Positions 37,050-45,292 of a stretch of 64,000 nt of DNA are shown here, piece by piece. Each line of letters starts with the position of its first letter. Positions within the stretch are counted from its first letter, which is position 1. This stretch comes from CAYPAV01 sp964408805 (GTDB lineage Bacteria; Pseudomonadota; Alphaproteobacteria; UBA8366): NCBI GenBank assembly GCA_964408805.1, contig CAYPAV010000009.1, positions 124,001 to 188,000 of the forward strand, written 5' to 3'. The notes under the pieces are model-generated. The model was not told the DNA's origin. It did not search any database and saw only the letters and a program-made list of their open reading frames with translations. Made by a program: the position numbers and the translations under genes.

Positions 37050-37586
37050 ATGACCGCGCAACCACATAAATGTCTGATGTCGAGGCGTCAGTTCCTACTG
37101 ACCTCCGGCGTCGCCACCGCGACGGTAATGGTGGCGATCAACGCGGGAACACCGGTCGCCGCCGAAGTACCGGGCGTCGTCGCCACATATCCCCGTAAAT
37201 TCATCACCAATCTGAGCTCGCTCAAGAAGGACAAGCCGTTCGATTTTCAGTATCCGGACAAGGGCGACTATTCGGAATCCATGATCGTGAGGATGGGCGT
37301 GGAGGCGGGCGGCGGCCTTGGCCCCAATCGTGATGTCGTCGCTTTCAATTATGCCTGTACCCATCAAGGCGGCGACCTGAACGGGACTTACAAGGCGAAC
37401 ACCAAGTCGCTCGGTGCCTGCCCGTTGCATCTTTCGACCTACGACCTGACGAGATACGGGATCCTGATTTCCGGCCAGGCTTACCAGAGCCTGCCGCAGG
37501 TCCTGCTCGAACTCGAAGGCGACAAGGTCTTCGCGGTCGGTATCTTCGGCTTGGTCTACGGCCGTTTCGACAATCTGCAAGGTTAG
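37050..37586 (+). CDS. idrB: Rieske [2Fe-2S] subunit, IdrB/AioB-like
   Basis: 178-residue periplasmic Rieske protein. A twin-arginine signal is present (SRRQFLLTSGVATATVMVA), so it is exported folded and can carry the signal-less large subunit with it. Cluster ligands are CTH (Cys103, His105) and CPLH (Cys124, His127). The extra cysteine pair that makes a disulfide in bc1-type and many AioB Rieske proteins is absent (CTHQGG and CPLHLS), which should change the redox potential. It passes electrons between the cytochrome chain and the molybdenum subunit encoded 12 bp downstream. Confidence 0.88.
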   Translation: MTAQPHKCLMSRRQFLLTSGVATATVMVAINAGTPVAAEVPGVVATYPRKFITNLSSLKKDKPFDFQYPDKGDYSESMIVRMGVEAGGGLGPNRDVVAFNYACTHQGGDLNGTYKANTKSLGACPLHLSTYDLTRYGILISGQAYQSLPQVLLELEGDKVFAVGIFGLVYGRFDNLQG

Positions 37587-37598
37587 GGAGGACAACCA

Positions 37599-40271
37599 GT
37601 GGCTACTCCGTATTACATCCCGGAAACCGACGTGCCGCTTCCTCCCCCGGATGCGGAAGTGATAACGACAGCGTGCGATTACTGCATCGTCGCCTGCGGC
37701 TACAAGGTCTATCGCTGGCCGGTTGCCGGCAGCAAGAAGGGCGGTTCGAAGGCCAATCAGAATGCCTTCAAGGCCGATTTCCCGGTCGAACCGCTGGGTC
37801 CCTGGGTGGCGCCAAATCAGCACAACATCGTGCTCCATAAGGGCCGGCCCCATCATGTCGTGATCATTCCCGATAAGGACACGAAATTCGTCAACACGGA
37901 CGGCGATTCGAGCCTGCGCGGCGGCTGCATCGCGCAGAAATGCTACAATCCGCAAACGCCAACTCGTGACCGGCTGAAATCGCCGATGATCCGGATTTAT
38001 GGAATCCTGCAACCCGTGCCGTGGGATTTCGCGCTCGATATCGCGGCGGCCGTCGGCAAACACGTGATCGAGAAACACGGCGACAACGCCTACGGCGTGA
38101 AGACGTTCTCCTACCAATACATCGAGAACACCTACGCCATCACCAAATACGCGCTTCGGCACGTCAACACGGCCAACTTCACCTTCCACGACACCCCGTC
38201 GGACGTCTCCTCGACGCCGGGTTTCAGGGATGCCGGGTTCGACAATTTCGGCCCCGCCTACGAGGACTGGATGAACGCCGAGACGCTGCTGATGTGCGGC
38301 ACCGACCCGTATGAGACCAAGACCATCCTGTTCACCCAATGGATCATGAAGGGAATCGCCAACGGCCAGAAGGCCATCTTCATGGTTCCGCGGCGGACCG
38401 CCGGCGTGGCCTATGCCGAAAAGAACGGCGGGCTCTGGCTCGACGTCACACCCGGCACCGATCTGTTGGTGATCAACGCCATCGCCCGCCTGATCGTCGA
38501 GAACGGCTGGCAGGACAAGGACTGGATCAAGAACTGGGTCAACAACAAGTGGGGCTCCTCCTCCGGTTTCGGTCAGGGCACCCGCAACACGCCGTGGCAA
38601 TGGCGAACGACCTGGGGCAAGTTCCAAACCAAGGGCTACGACCATTGGAAGAAGTGGCTGCTGGGCCAAGACGAGTTCAAGCTCGAGAACGCGGCCAAAC
38701 TTTCGGGCGTCGATGCCAAGAAAATTCGCACCGCCGCCGAATGGATGGCGAAGCCGAAGGGCAAGAAGCGGCCGAAGACCTCGATCATGATCGAGAAGGG
38801 TCTCTACTGGTCCAACAACACCGGCAGTACCCAGGGTATCTCGGCGCTCGGCATCATCGTTGGTGCCGGCGGACGTCCGGGCCAGGTTATCGGCCGGGCC
38901 GGCGGACACCAGCGCGGCGGTGTCCGGGGCGGGAAGTATCCGCGGAACAAATCACCGATGAAAGTACCGGGCCGGCGCCGCCGTGCGCTCGATACCGACA
39001 CTTGGACCATGTCCGGTCATACGCGCCTCGCGCATTGCATCGGTACCACGTGGATCCAGTCGATGTGCGGCTCGCAACAGCTGGCGCAGAGTTTCCACGA
39101 GCTGGTCAAGGCCAACCCGCATCAAGTTCGCTCCTACGACAAGCAGGACATCATCGATACCCTGAAGGAGCGGGCCGATTCCGGAGGGATGGTCGTGATC
39201 AACCAGGAAATCTATCTGGTCGATCCCATCGGCGCGCAATTCGCGGACATCATTTTCCCCGCCGCCACCTGGGGCGAGGAAACCTTCATGCGGGCCAACG
39301 GCGAACGGCGCCTCAGGCTCTACAACAAGTTCTACGATGCGCCGGGCGAGGCCAAGCCGGACTGGTGGATCATCGCCCAGCTTGCCAAGCGGATGGGTTT
39401 CGACGGCTTCGATTGGAAAAACTCCAACGATGTCGCGGAGGAAGCGTCCCGGTTCTCGCGCGGAAGCCGCAAGGACTTCCACATGGTCAAGGTGGCGGCT
39501 CATCGCGAAGGCAAGACCCTTCATCAGAAACTCGGCGAGTTCGGCACCAACGGCATCCAAGGTCCCGTATTCATGAAGCCGGATGGATCGCTTGTCGGCA
39601 CCAAACGTCTGCATGACACGACCCGGGAGCTGGACGAAACCGGCCCCGAGGGCAGCAACGTCTTCAACAAGAAACTCACCGCCTTCAACAGCCAGACCGG
39701 CCGATGCAATCTCCAGAAATCGCCGTGGTCGCTATTCTCCGATTATTGGGAATGGATGCGGCCCGAAGGGGATGAGCTGTGGTGTACCTCCGGGCGTACC
39801 AACGAACGCTGGCAATCCGGCTTCGACGACCGCCGACGGCCCTATGTGGTGCAACGGTGGCCGGACAATTACGTCGAACTCCATCCCGATGACGCCAAGG
39901 CGCGCGGGATCGAGAACGGCGACATGCTGATGGTCTATTCGGACCGGGTCCCCAGCCTCAAGGAGACGACGTTAGGTGTCGAAGCGACCGACTATTCCTT
40001 CACCGGGCAAATGGAGGCGGACAATGTCGAACTCTCCCGCGCCGCGGTCACCGGGGTCGCGATGGTGACACGGCACATCAAGAAAGGAGTGATTTTCATG
40101 GATTTCCTGCACCCCGCCCAGCCAGCCAACGCACTGGAGGGCCGGATCGTCGATTGGATCAGCGGCAACTACAACTACAAGATGGGCGTCGCCAAGGTGA
40201 AGAAGATCGGCGTCTCTCCTTACAAACATACCTTCCGGTCGATGTCGTTCGCACCGCGGGACATCATTTGA
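37599..40271 (+). CDS. idrA: Molybdopterin oxidoreductase of the AioA family, probable iodate reductase catalytic subunit
   Basis: 890-residue DMSO-reductase-superfamily enzyme; GTG start with AGGGAGG upstream. The cluster motif Cys26-x2-Cys29-x3-Cys33 with Ser105 at the fourth position (SSLRGG) is the [3Fe-4S] signature of the arsenite oxidase AioA branch. No Cys, Sec or Asp Mo ligand is evident, as in AioA. AioA active-site residues appear conserved at His197, Arg433 and His437 (GRAGGHQRGG), but the AioA glutamate (Glu203 in Alcaligenes) aligns with Ser205, which argues against arsenite as substrate. The length and the flanking two peroxidases plus Rieske gene fit IdrA. It has no signal; export with the Tat-bearing Rieske partner is expected. 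Substrate is inferred. Confidence 0.82.
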   Translation: MATPYYIPETDVPLPPPDAEVITTACDYCIVACGYKVYRWPVAGSKKGGSKANQNAFKADFPVEPLGPWVAPNQHNIVLHKGRPHHVVIIPDKDTKFVNTDGDSSLRGGCIAQKCYNPQTPTRDRLKSPMIRIYGILQPVPWDFALDIAAAVGKHVIEKHGDNAYGVKTFSYQYIENTYAITKYALRHVNTANFTFHDTPSDVSSTPGFRDAGFDNFGPAYEDWMNAETLLMCGTDPYETKTILFTQWIMKGIANGQKAIFMVPRRTAGVAYAEKNGGLWLDVTPGTDLLVINAIARLIVENGWQDKDWIKNWVNNKWGSSSGFGQGTRNTPWQWRTTWGKFQTKGYDHWKKWLLGQDEFKLENAAKLSGVDAKKIRTAAEWMAKPKGKKRPKTSIMIEKGLYWSNNTGSTQGISALGIIVGAGGRPGQVIGRAGGHQRGGVRGGKYPRNKSPMKVPGRRRRALDTDTWTMSGHTRLAHCIGTTWIQSMCGSQQLAQSFHELVKANPHQVRSYDKQDIIDTLKERADSGGMVVINQEIYLVDPIGAQFADIIFPAATWGEETFMRANGERRLRLYNKFYDAPGEAKPDWWIIAQLAKRMGFDGFDWKNSNDVAEEASRFSRGSRKDFHMVKVAAHREGKTLHQKLGEFGTNGIQGPVFMKPDGSLVGTKRLHDTTRELDETGPEGSNVFNKKLTAFNSQTGRCNLQKSPWSLFSDYWEWMRPEGDELWCTSGRTNERWQSGFDDRRRPYVVQRWPDNYVELHPDDAKARGIENGDMLMVYSDRVPSLKETTLGVEATDYSFTGQMEADNVELSRAAVTGVAMVTRHIKKGVIFMDFLHPAQPANALEGRIVDWISGNYNYKMGVAKVKKIGVSPYKHTFRSMSFAPRDII

Positions 40272-40340
40272 ACGGTCGGGAAATCAAGAAAGCAAAACCT
40301 TCATTTCATGAACGATCAAATTTTAAAAAGGGACTATTTC

Positions 40341-41147
40341 ATGGCTGCATTTTTGAAAGAATTCATAAGGGATTTTCCCCGCCGCCTGGTGTTGGCGGCC
40401 GTCATCGGCGCGTTGGCACTGGTGGCGAGCCCGCCGACGGCGGACGCCGCGAAGAAGTACAAGGTGGTCGCGGTCAAGAATGGCGGGGCGGTCAAGGGCA
40501 AGCTGACTTTCAAGGGCAAGCTGCCCGACGATGCGATCGAAATGATACGGATCACGAAGAACCCGGAAGTCTGCGGAGACGGGGAAAGGAAGGTGGTGTG
40601 GATCGATGTCAAGAACGGTGCGTTGAGAAGCGCCTTCGTTTTCATCGATCGCATCAAGGAAGGCAAGAAATGGGGCAAGCCAAAGAGTGGTAAATATCTG
40701 ATCAATCAGGAAAAATGCCACTTTCATCCCTGGGCACAAGTCATCGAGCCGGGCCCCGTCACGATCCGCAACTCCGACAAGGGCGTCCTGCACAACATCA
40801 ACACCCGCGAGATGATCGGCGTCGAGAAGGGTCGCATCGTTAAGCGCACCATGTTCAATTTCGGCCAGCCCGATCCGGGCGATATCGAGCAGAAGCTCAA
40901 GCCCCGGCGGTCCGCCTATATCGGCATCAACTGCGAAGCCCATAATTTCATGTTCGGCTATATGATGGCGCCGAAACATCCTTATGCGGTGGTGGTGAAC
41001 GACGACGGAACCTACACCATCGGCGACATTCCGCCCGGCAAGTATACGCTGAAGGCTTGGCATCCGCGCCTTGGCGTCAAGAAATCCAAGATCACCGTCA
41101 AAGCGGGCGGCACCCTGCAGGCCGATTTCACCTTCTCCCAGAATTGA
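40341..41147 (+). CDS. Cupredoxin-like periplasmic protein with carboxypeptidase-regulatory-like tail
   Basis: 268 residues from the ATG at 40341 (AAAGGGA upstream). A signal segment (RRLVLAAVIGALALVASPP) ends in ADAAKKY. The mature part resembles the methylamine-utilisation-type cupredoxin family: a KCHFHPWAQVI strand, NSDKGVLHNINTRE with a candidate His ligand, and GINCEAHNFMFGYMM with Cys/His/Met in the order of a type-1 copper loop. A C-terminal beta domain (DDGTYTIGDIPPGKYTLKAWHP) follows. It could be a soluble copper electron carrier between the cytochrome modules and IdrAB. Copper binding is inference. Confidence 0.75.
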   Translation: MAAFLKEFIRDFPRRLVLAAVIGALALVASPPTADAAKKYKVVAVKNGGAVKGKLTFKGKLPDDAIEMIRITKNPEVCGDGERKVVWIDVKNGALRSAFVFIDRIKEGKKWGKPKSGKYLINQEKCHFHPWAQVIEPGPVTIRNSDKGVLHNINTREMIGVEKGRIVKRTMFNFGQPDPGDIEQKLKPRRSAYIGINCEAHNFMFGYMMAPKHPYAVVVNDDGTYTIGDIPPGKYTLKAWHPRLGVKKSKITVKAGGTLQADFTFSQN

Positions 41148-41157
41148 CTGACGTCCG

Positions 41158-43326
41158 ATGGCGCGGCCGATTGACGGTGGACGGAAGATGAGGCGTATTG
41201 TGCGTCGAAACGCGGGCCTTGGCCTGGCTTTCGGCGCGCTTGCTGCCGTGCTTGTCGTTGCGGCCTCTCCCGCCGCCGCGCAATCGGCGAACGAATATCG
41301 CCAGGTTCTTGGCCTCGATACGCGGAAGGTGGTTTGGTTCCTGGCCCAGATGCACCTCTTCTTCGGTGCCTTCGTACTGGGGGTGCCGTTGTTTGCGGTG
41401 ATTATCGAGATCGTCGGCTGGAAGGGCGGCGACAACAAGTTCGACAAACTCGCCTATGAATTCACCAGCCTGTTGAGCGTCGCCTATGCGACGACGGCGG
41501 CCTTCGGCGGCCTGCTCGCCTTTGCGCTGTTCTCGCTCTACCCGACCTTCATGGGTTACATGGCGGGCACTTTCAAGGACGTGATGTTTGTCTATGCATT
41601 GCTGTTCTTCGCCGAGACGTTTGCTCTTTACCTGTACTACTACGGTTGGGGATGGCTGCAAGGCATCAAGCCCTTCAGCACAAACAAACGCTGGATTTTC
41701 AAGGCGCTGGGCATCGCGGTCCTGATCTTCAGCGCCGTTTTCTTCTTCGGCCTCGTCGGACCGGAGATGCGGGGCGATACGCGGGCCTTCATGACGTTCC
41801 TCTACTTCGTGCCGTTGGGGATCGGTCTCTATATTATCCGCGACCTCAAGAGCTCGCACATCTTCATCGGTATCGTCCTCAACATCGTCGGCACCGGCAT
41901 CATGCAGGCTGCCAATTCCATGGCCGGGTTCATGATGAGCCCCGCCGGCGTCAACGAGGCCGGGCAGTTGACGGGCTCGGTCTGGGTCGCCTTCGAGAAC
42001 GTGTTGGCGACGCCGATCGCGGTCCATCGGATGCTCGGCAACCTGGCCTTCGGCGGCCTGGTCGCGGGGTCCTACGCGGCGGTGAAGTTCATCGGGGCCA
42101 AGACCCAGGAAGAGAAAGCCCATTACGACTGGATGGGCTATATCGCCAACTTCGTCGCTATCGCCGCCCTGATCCCGTTGCCCTTTGCCGGCTACTATCT
42201 CGGCCGAGAGGTCTATTCCAACAGCGCCGTCATGGGCAACAACATGATGGGCGGCGACTTCTCGTGGACTTTCATCATTCAGGCGCTGCTGGTGGGCTCG
42301 CTGTTCCTAATCTCCAATTACTATCTTTGGAGCGGCATGACCCGGATTCCCGGGGCGGAGCGCTATTACAAATTCATCAAGTTCATCCTGTTCGCGCTGA
42401 TCCTGTCCTTCGGTATCTGGCTGACGCCGCATAACCTGCCGCTAACTGGCCAGGAAGTCTCCGAGATGGGCGGCAGCCAATACCACCCGACACTGAAGTT
42501 CCTGGGACTGATGCCGGCGAAGAATGCGGTCATTAACCTGATCATCCTCTCCACCTTCTTCAGCTTCCTGCTTTACCGCCGGGGCAACAAAACGGGTGCC
42601 GTCTCGATCAGCCAGCAGGGCCTCACCGCAAAAGTGGTTATTATTCTCGGCGGCGTGGCGGCGATCGCCCTGGTCGGTCAGTACGCGGTGAAACTGTTGC
42701 AGATGGACCCGAGCCATCTCGATTTGCCGGCGGACCGGGCCCAGTATTTCCGAACCGTCGGCTATCTCATGGTGTTCGAGTGTGCCGTCGCCGTGGTTGC
42801 CGTGGTGCTGGCGTTGAAGGATTGGGGAAAGTTCGCGCAAGGGCTTTATATGGGCGTCACCGCCTTCAACGTGGCGATCTTCCTCGGCGTATACGGGTTC
42901 GTGGTGATGGAGCAGGCATCACCGTTCCTGCGCAATGTCGCGGTGGCGCAATTCCTCCAGTTGATCAGTTGCTTGATCCTGGTCTCCGCCATCGACGCCT
43001 TCCTGTTCAAGGGGGCGAAGGAGATCGGCCCGCTGAACTGGGGCAAGATGACGATCCGGAGCCAATACGCGCTGCTGCTGCTCACCTTCGTGATTACGCT
43101 CAATATGGGCTTGATGGGATTCATCCGTTCGGGCCTCCGGGGTGACTGGCACATCTTCGGCGTGATGCGCGACACCTCCGAATGGGCCTTCACGCCCAGC
43201 AACTTCACGATGACCCAGATGGTCGGGCTCAGCTTCGTCGTCTTCATGATCGGCATCGCCTTCATGTTCTGGCTCGGCAGCCTGACCGCCAAGGCTGGGC
43301 ATGACGAGGCGGAGGAAGAGCAATGA
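41158..43326 (+). CDS. CydA-like multi-spanning b-type cytochrome (module A)
   Basis: 722-residue integral membrane protein with an N-terminal signal-like helix and about 14 further helices. The first half is related to cytochrome bd subunit I: AQMHLFFGAFVLGVPLFAVIIE with a conserved haem His, AETFALYLYYYGWGWLQ, and TPIAVHRMLGNLAFGGLVAGSY with a second His. The bd Q-loop GRQPW motif is not seen and no cydB follows, so this is not a canonical quinol oxidase. The C-terminal half adds helices ending RSGLRGDWHIFGVMRDTSEW. It probably oxidises or reduces quinol and passes electrons to the c-type cytochromes encoded next. ATG 41188 is an alternative start. Confidence 0.85.
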   Translation: MARPIDGGRKMRRIVRRNAGLGLAFGALAAVLVVAASPAAAQSANEYRQVLGLDTRKVVWFLAQMHLFFGAFVLGVPLFAVIIEIVGWKGGDNKFDKLAYEFTSLLSVAYATTAAFGGLLAFALFSLYPTFMGYMAGTFKDVMFVYALLFFAETFALYLYYYGWGWLQGIKPFSTNKRWIFKALGIAVLIFSAVFFFGLVGPEMRGDTRAFMTFLYFVPLGIGLYIIRDLKSSHIFIGIVLNIVGTGIMQAANSMAGFMMSPAGVNEAGQLTGSVWVAFENVLATPIAVHRMLGNLAFGGLVAGSYAAVKFIGAKTQEEKAHYDWMGYIANFVAIAALIPLPFAGYYLGREVYSNSAVMGNNMMGGDFSWTFIIQALLVGSLFLISNYYLWSGMTRIPGAERYYKFIKFILFALILSFGIWLTPHNLPLTGQEVSEMGGSQYHPTLKFLGLMPAKNAVINLIILSTFFSFLLYRRGNKTGAVSISQQGLTAKVVIILGGVAAIALVGQYAVKLLQMDPSHLDLPADRAQYFRTVGYLMVFECAVAVVAVVLALKDWGKFAQGLYMGVTAFNVAIFLGVYGFVVMEQASPFLRNVAVAQFLQLISCLILVSAIDAFLFKGAKEIGPLNWGKMTIRSQYALLLLTFVITLNMGLMGFIRSGLRGDWHIFGVMRDTSEWAFTPSNFTMTQMVGLSFVVFMIGIAFMFWLGSLTAKAGHDEAEEEQ

Positions 43327-44330
43327 GCTCCGCGGTCGGCCGGGTCTTCCTCTTCATGTTGCTGGTTTTCGCGACCTTTCAGCTGGTCGGATACCGGGTG
43401 ACCTCGCTCACCGGCGGCGGGGACAGGGTCGCCTCCGGCGGCAAGGTAGACGTAACCCCCGAGGGCGGCGAGACGATCTATTGGGGCAAGGGAAGGTGCT
43501 TCACCTGTCATAGCATGGGCGATCGCGGCAGCGCGGTCAGAGGGCCGAATCATGGCCAGTTCGGCGAAAAATTTCCCCTGCCCATGGGCTCGCGGGCGGT
43601 CGAACGGGCCAAGGAGCGAACCGAAAAGACCGGCAAGGAATTCACCGCGCTCGACTATCTGATCGAAAGCATGGCCGATCCCGGCGCATACGTGGTCAAG
43701 GGTTACAAGAACGAGATGGCGGTCGTCTTCGCGCCGCCGATTTCGCTGAACCTGGACGAGATCAAGGCGGTCACCGCCTATCTGCAGGTCCAGGGCGGCG
43801 AGTTCGACGCGGAGATCATCAATAACCCCGGTGAAATCACCCAGGCTTTCTACGCGCGCATCGGCGCCGCGACCGCGGCCGGCGGCGGCGACCCGGCCAA
43901 GGGCCAAGAAGTCTATGAGGAAAACTGCAGCGATTGTCACAAACTGGCCGGGGAGGGCGGCGATGTCGGTCCCGATCTAGCGGCGGCCGGAACCAAGGGC
44001 CTGAAGTTCAACCAGGACGCCATCCTCAAACCCGCGGTCGAGATCACCAAGGGATTCGAGACCTACGTCGTAACCAACAAGAAGGGCCGCAAGACGATCG
44101 GCCTGAAGACCCGCGAGACAGACGACGAGATCGACATCACCAAGGCCGAGGGCGAGGTTGTCACGATCGCCAAGTCCGACATTAAGGAAATTGCCATCGA
44201 CAAACTGAAGAGCGTGATGCCGAATGACCTGACCGAGGCTCTGACGGTCAAGGACTATCAAGACCTGCTGTCGTTCATGATGCTGCAAAAGGGCGCCAAG
44301 ACCGACCCCGCGAAGGCAGCGCCAAAATGA
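43323..44330 (+). CDS. Di-haem cytochrome c (module A)
   Basis: 335-residue membrane-anchored cytochrome. An N-terminal helix (VFLFMLLVFATFQLVGY) is followed by haem sites CFTCH near residue 60 and CSDCH near 202. The second domain (DPAKGQEVYEENCSDCH to KSDIKEIAIDKLKSVMPNDL) resembles the TIGR02603-type haem-binding domain. The ATG overlaps the CydA-like stop by 4 bp and its own stop overlaps the next cytochrome, so the module is tightly coupled. It likely receives electrons from the CydA-like protein. The module B equivalent is at 50244-51056. Confidence 0.88.
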   Translation: MSSAVGRVFLFMLLVFATFQLVGYRVTSLTGGGDRVASGGKVDVTPEGGETIYWGKGRCFTCHSMGDRGSAVRGPNHGQFGEKFPLPMGSRAVERAKERTEKTGKEFTALDYLIESMADPGAYVVKGYKNEMAVVFAPPISLNLDEIKAVTAYLQVQGGEFDAEIINNPGEITQAFYARIGAATAAGGGDPAKGQEVYEENCSDCHKLAGEGGDVGPDLAAAGTKGLKFNQDAILKPAVEITKGFETYVVTNKKGRKTIGLKTRETDDEIDITKAEGEVVTIAKSDIKEIAIDKLKSVMPNDLTEALTVKDYQDLLSFMMLQKGAKTDPAKAAPK

Positions 44331-45292
44331 TGGGCTTCAGGATAAATCGCTTCTGGTCGATCGTCTTGACGGTCGTCGTCGTCTACGCGCTCGTCAAATG
44401 GGGCATTCCGGCGGCATCGCGCCAGATTACCACCTTGCCGTTCCCGTTGTCGGTACCGGGCACGTTGATGTTCATCTATATGATGCTGACGGTGGTGGCG
44501 CTCTTCTTGCTGGTCACGTTCTCGGACGAATACCTCAACGAGTTTCTCGACCCGATCAAGAAGCTGCTGCGGGGCGAATACGGGAAGATATCGCGGGCCG
44601 CGGTCCTGGTGGCCGTCCCTTTGATCGTCGGCTGGCAGGTCTATTCCCAGACCGTTCCCCGAATCGAGTTGCCGTCGTCGCTCCGTATCCAGCACCCGTC
44701 TTCGAACTTTCCGAAGAGCTTCGAGGCCTTGAAGAATCCCTTCGCCAATCCCGCCGCCCCTTTGGTTGATACCTTCATCAAACAAGCCATGGAGAATGAA
44801 GTCGAATTCATCCCGCAGTTGGAAGCGGATATCGAGAACTGGGCCAATGAGAAGGAACCGGATCACACGCTTGAATTCCTGCCGGCGCCCGCGGTCAAGA
44901 AATTCCTGACCCAGTTGAAGACGGGCAAACCGGACAAGCAGACCGCCAAGGCGGCCCTGGTCGAGAAGTTCCTGTTCGAAGGCCGGGCCCTCTACGCCAT
45001 GAATTGCCGGCCGTGTCACGGCGACAGCGTCTCGGGCGACGGGCCGATGGCGGATGGGTTCAAGCTGCGGCCGATCAACTTCACCGACAACGGCACGCTC
45101 GAGACCATCGTCGAGGGCTACACCTTCTGGCGCGTCGCCAATGGCGGACCGGGCCTGCCGACCGAGGCGACGCCGTGGAGTTCGGCGATGCCGGAATGGA
45201 AGCTGAACCTGACCGAGGACGAACGCTGGAAAATCATCATGGCCGAATACGATCTGGCCGAAAAAACGCCGCGGATACCGGAGAGCGAATGA
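44327..45292 (+). CDS. Membrane mono-haem cytochrome c (module A)
   Basis: 321 residues with three N-terminal hydrophobic segments (FWSIVLTVVVVYALVKWG, GTLMFIYMMLTVVALFLLV, VLVAVPLIVGWQVY), an extended middle, and a C-terminal cytochrome c domain with CRPCHGDSVSGDGPM near residue 228. The NFTDNGTLETIVEGYTFWRV and GLPTEATPWSSAMPEW segments recur almost unchanged in the module B homologue at 51066. It overlaps both neighbours by 4 bp. Role: membrane electron transfer. Confidence 0.88.
   Translation: MMGFRINRFWSIVLTVVVVYALVKWGIPAASRQITTLPFPLSVPGTLMFIYMMLTVVALFLLVTFSDEYLNEFLDPIKKLLRGEYGKISRAAVLVAVPLIVGWQVYSQTVPRIELPSSLRIQHPSSNFPKSFEALKNPFANPAAPLVDTFIKQAMENEVEFIPQLEADIENWANEKEPDHTLEFLPAPAVKKFLTQLKTGKPDKQTAKAALVEKFLFEGRALYAMNCRPCHGDSVSGDGPMADGFKLRPINFTDNGTLETIVEGYTFWRVANGGPGLPTEATPWSSAMPEWKLNLTEDERWKIIMAEYDLAEKTPRIPESE

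Noticed and set aside
37095..38909. 604-codon open frame on the minus strand opposite the Rieske and molybdenum genes
   Set aside because: Shadow of two well-supported genes; no domain, no ribosome site.
37599..40271. Annotation of the molybdenum enzyme as arsenite oxidase AioA
   Set aside because: The cluster motif fits the AioA branch, but the active-site Glu aligns with Ser205, the protein is longer than the ~820-830 aa usual for AioA, and two di-haem peroxidases flank the Rieske gene. No aioXSR or arsenic resistance gene is present in the window. Kept only as the alternative.
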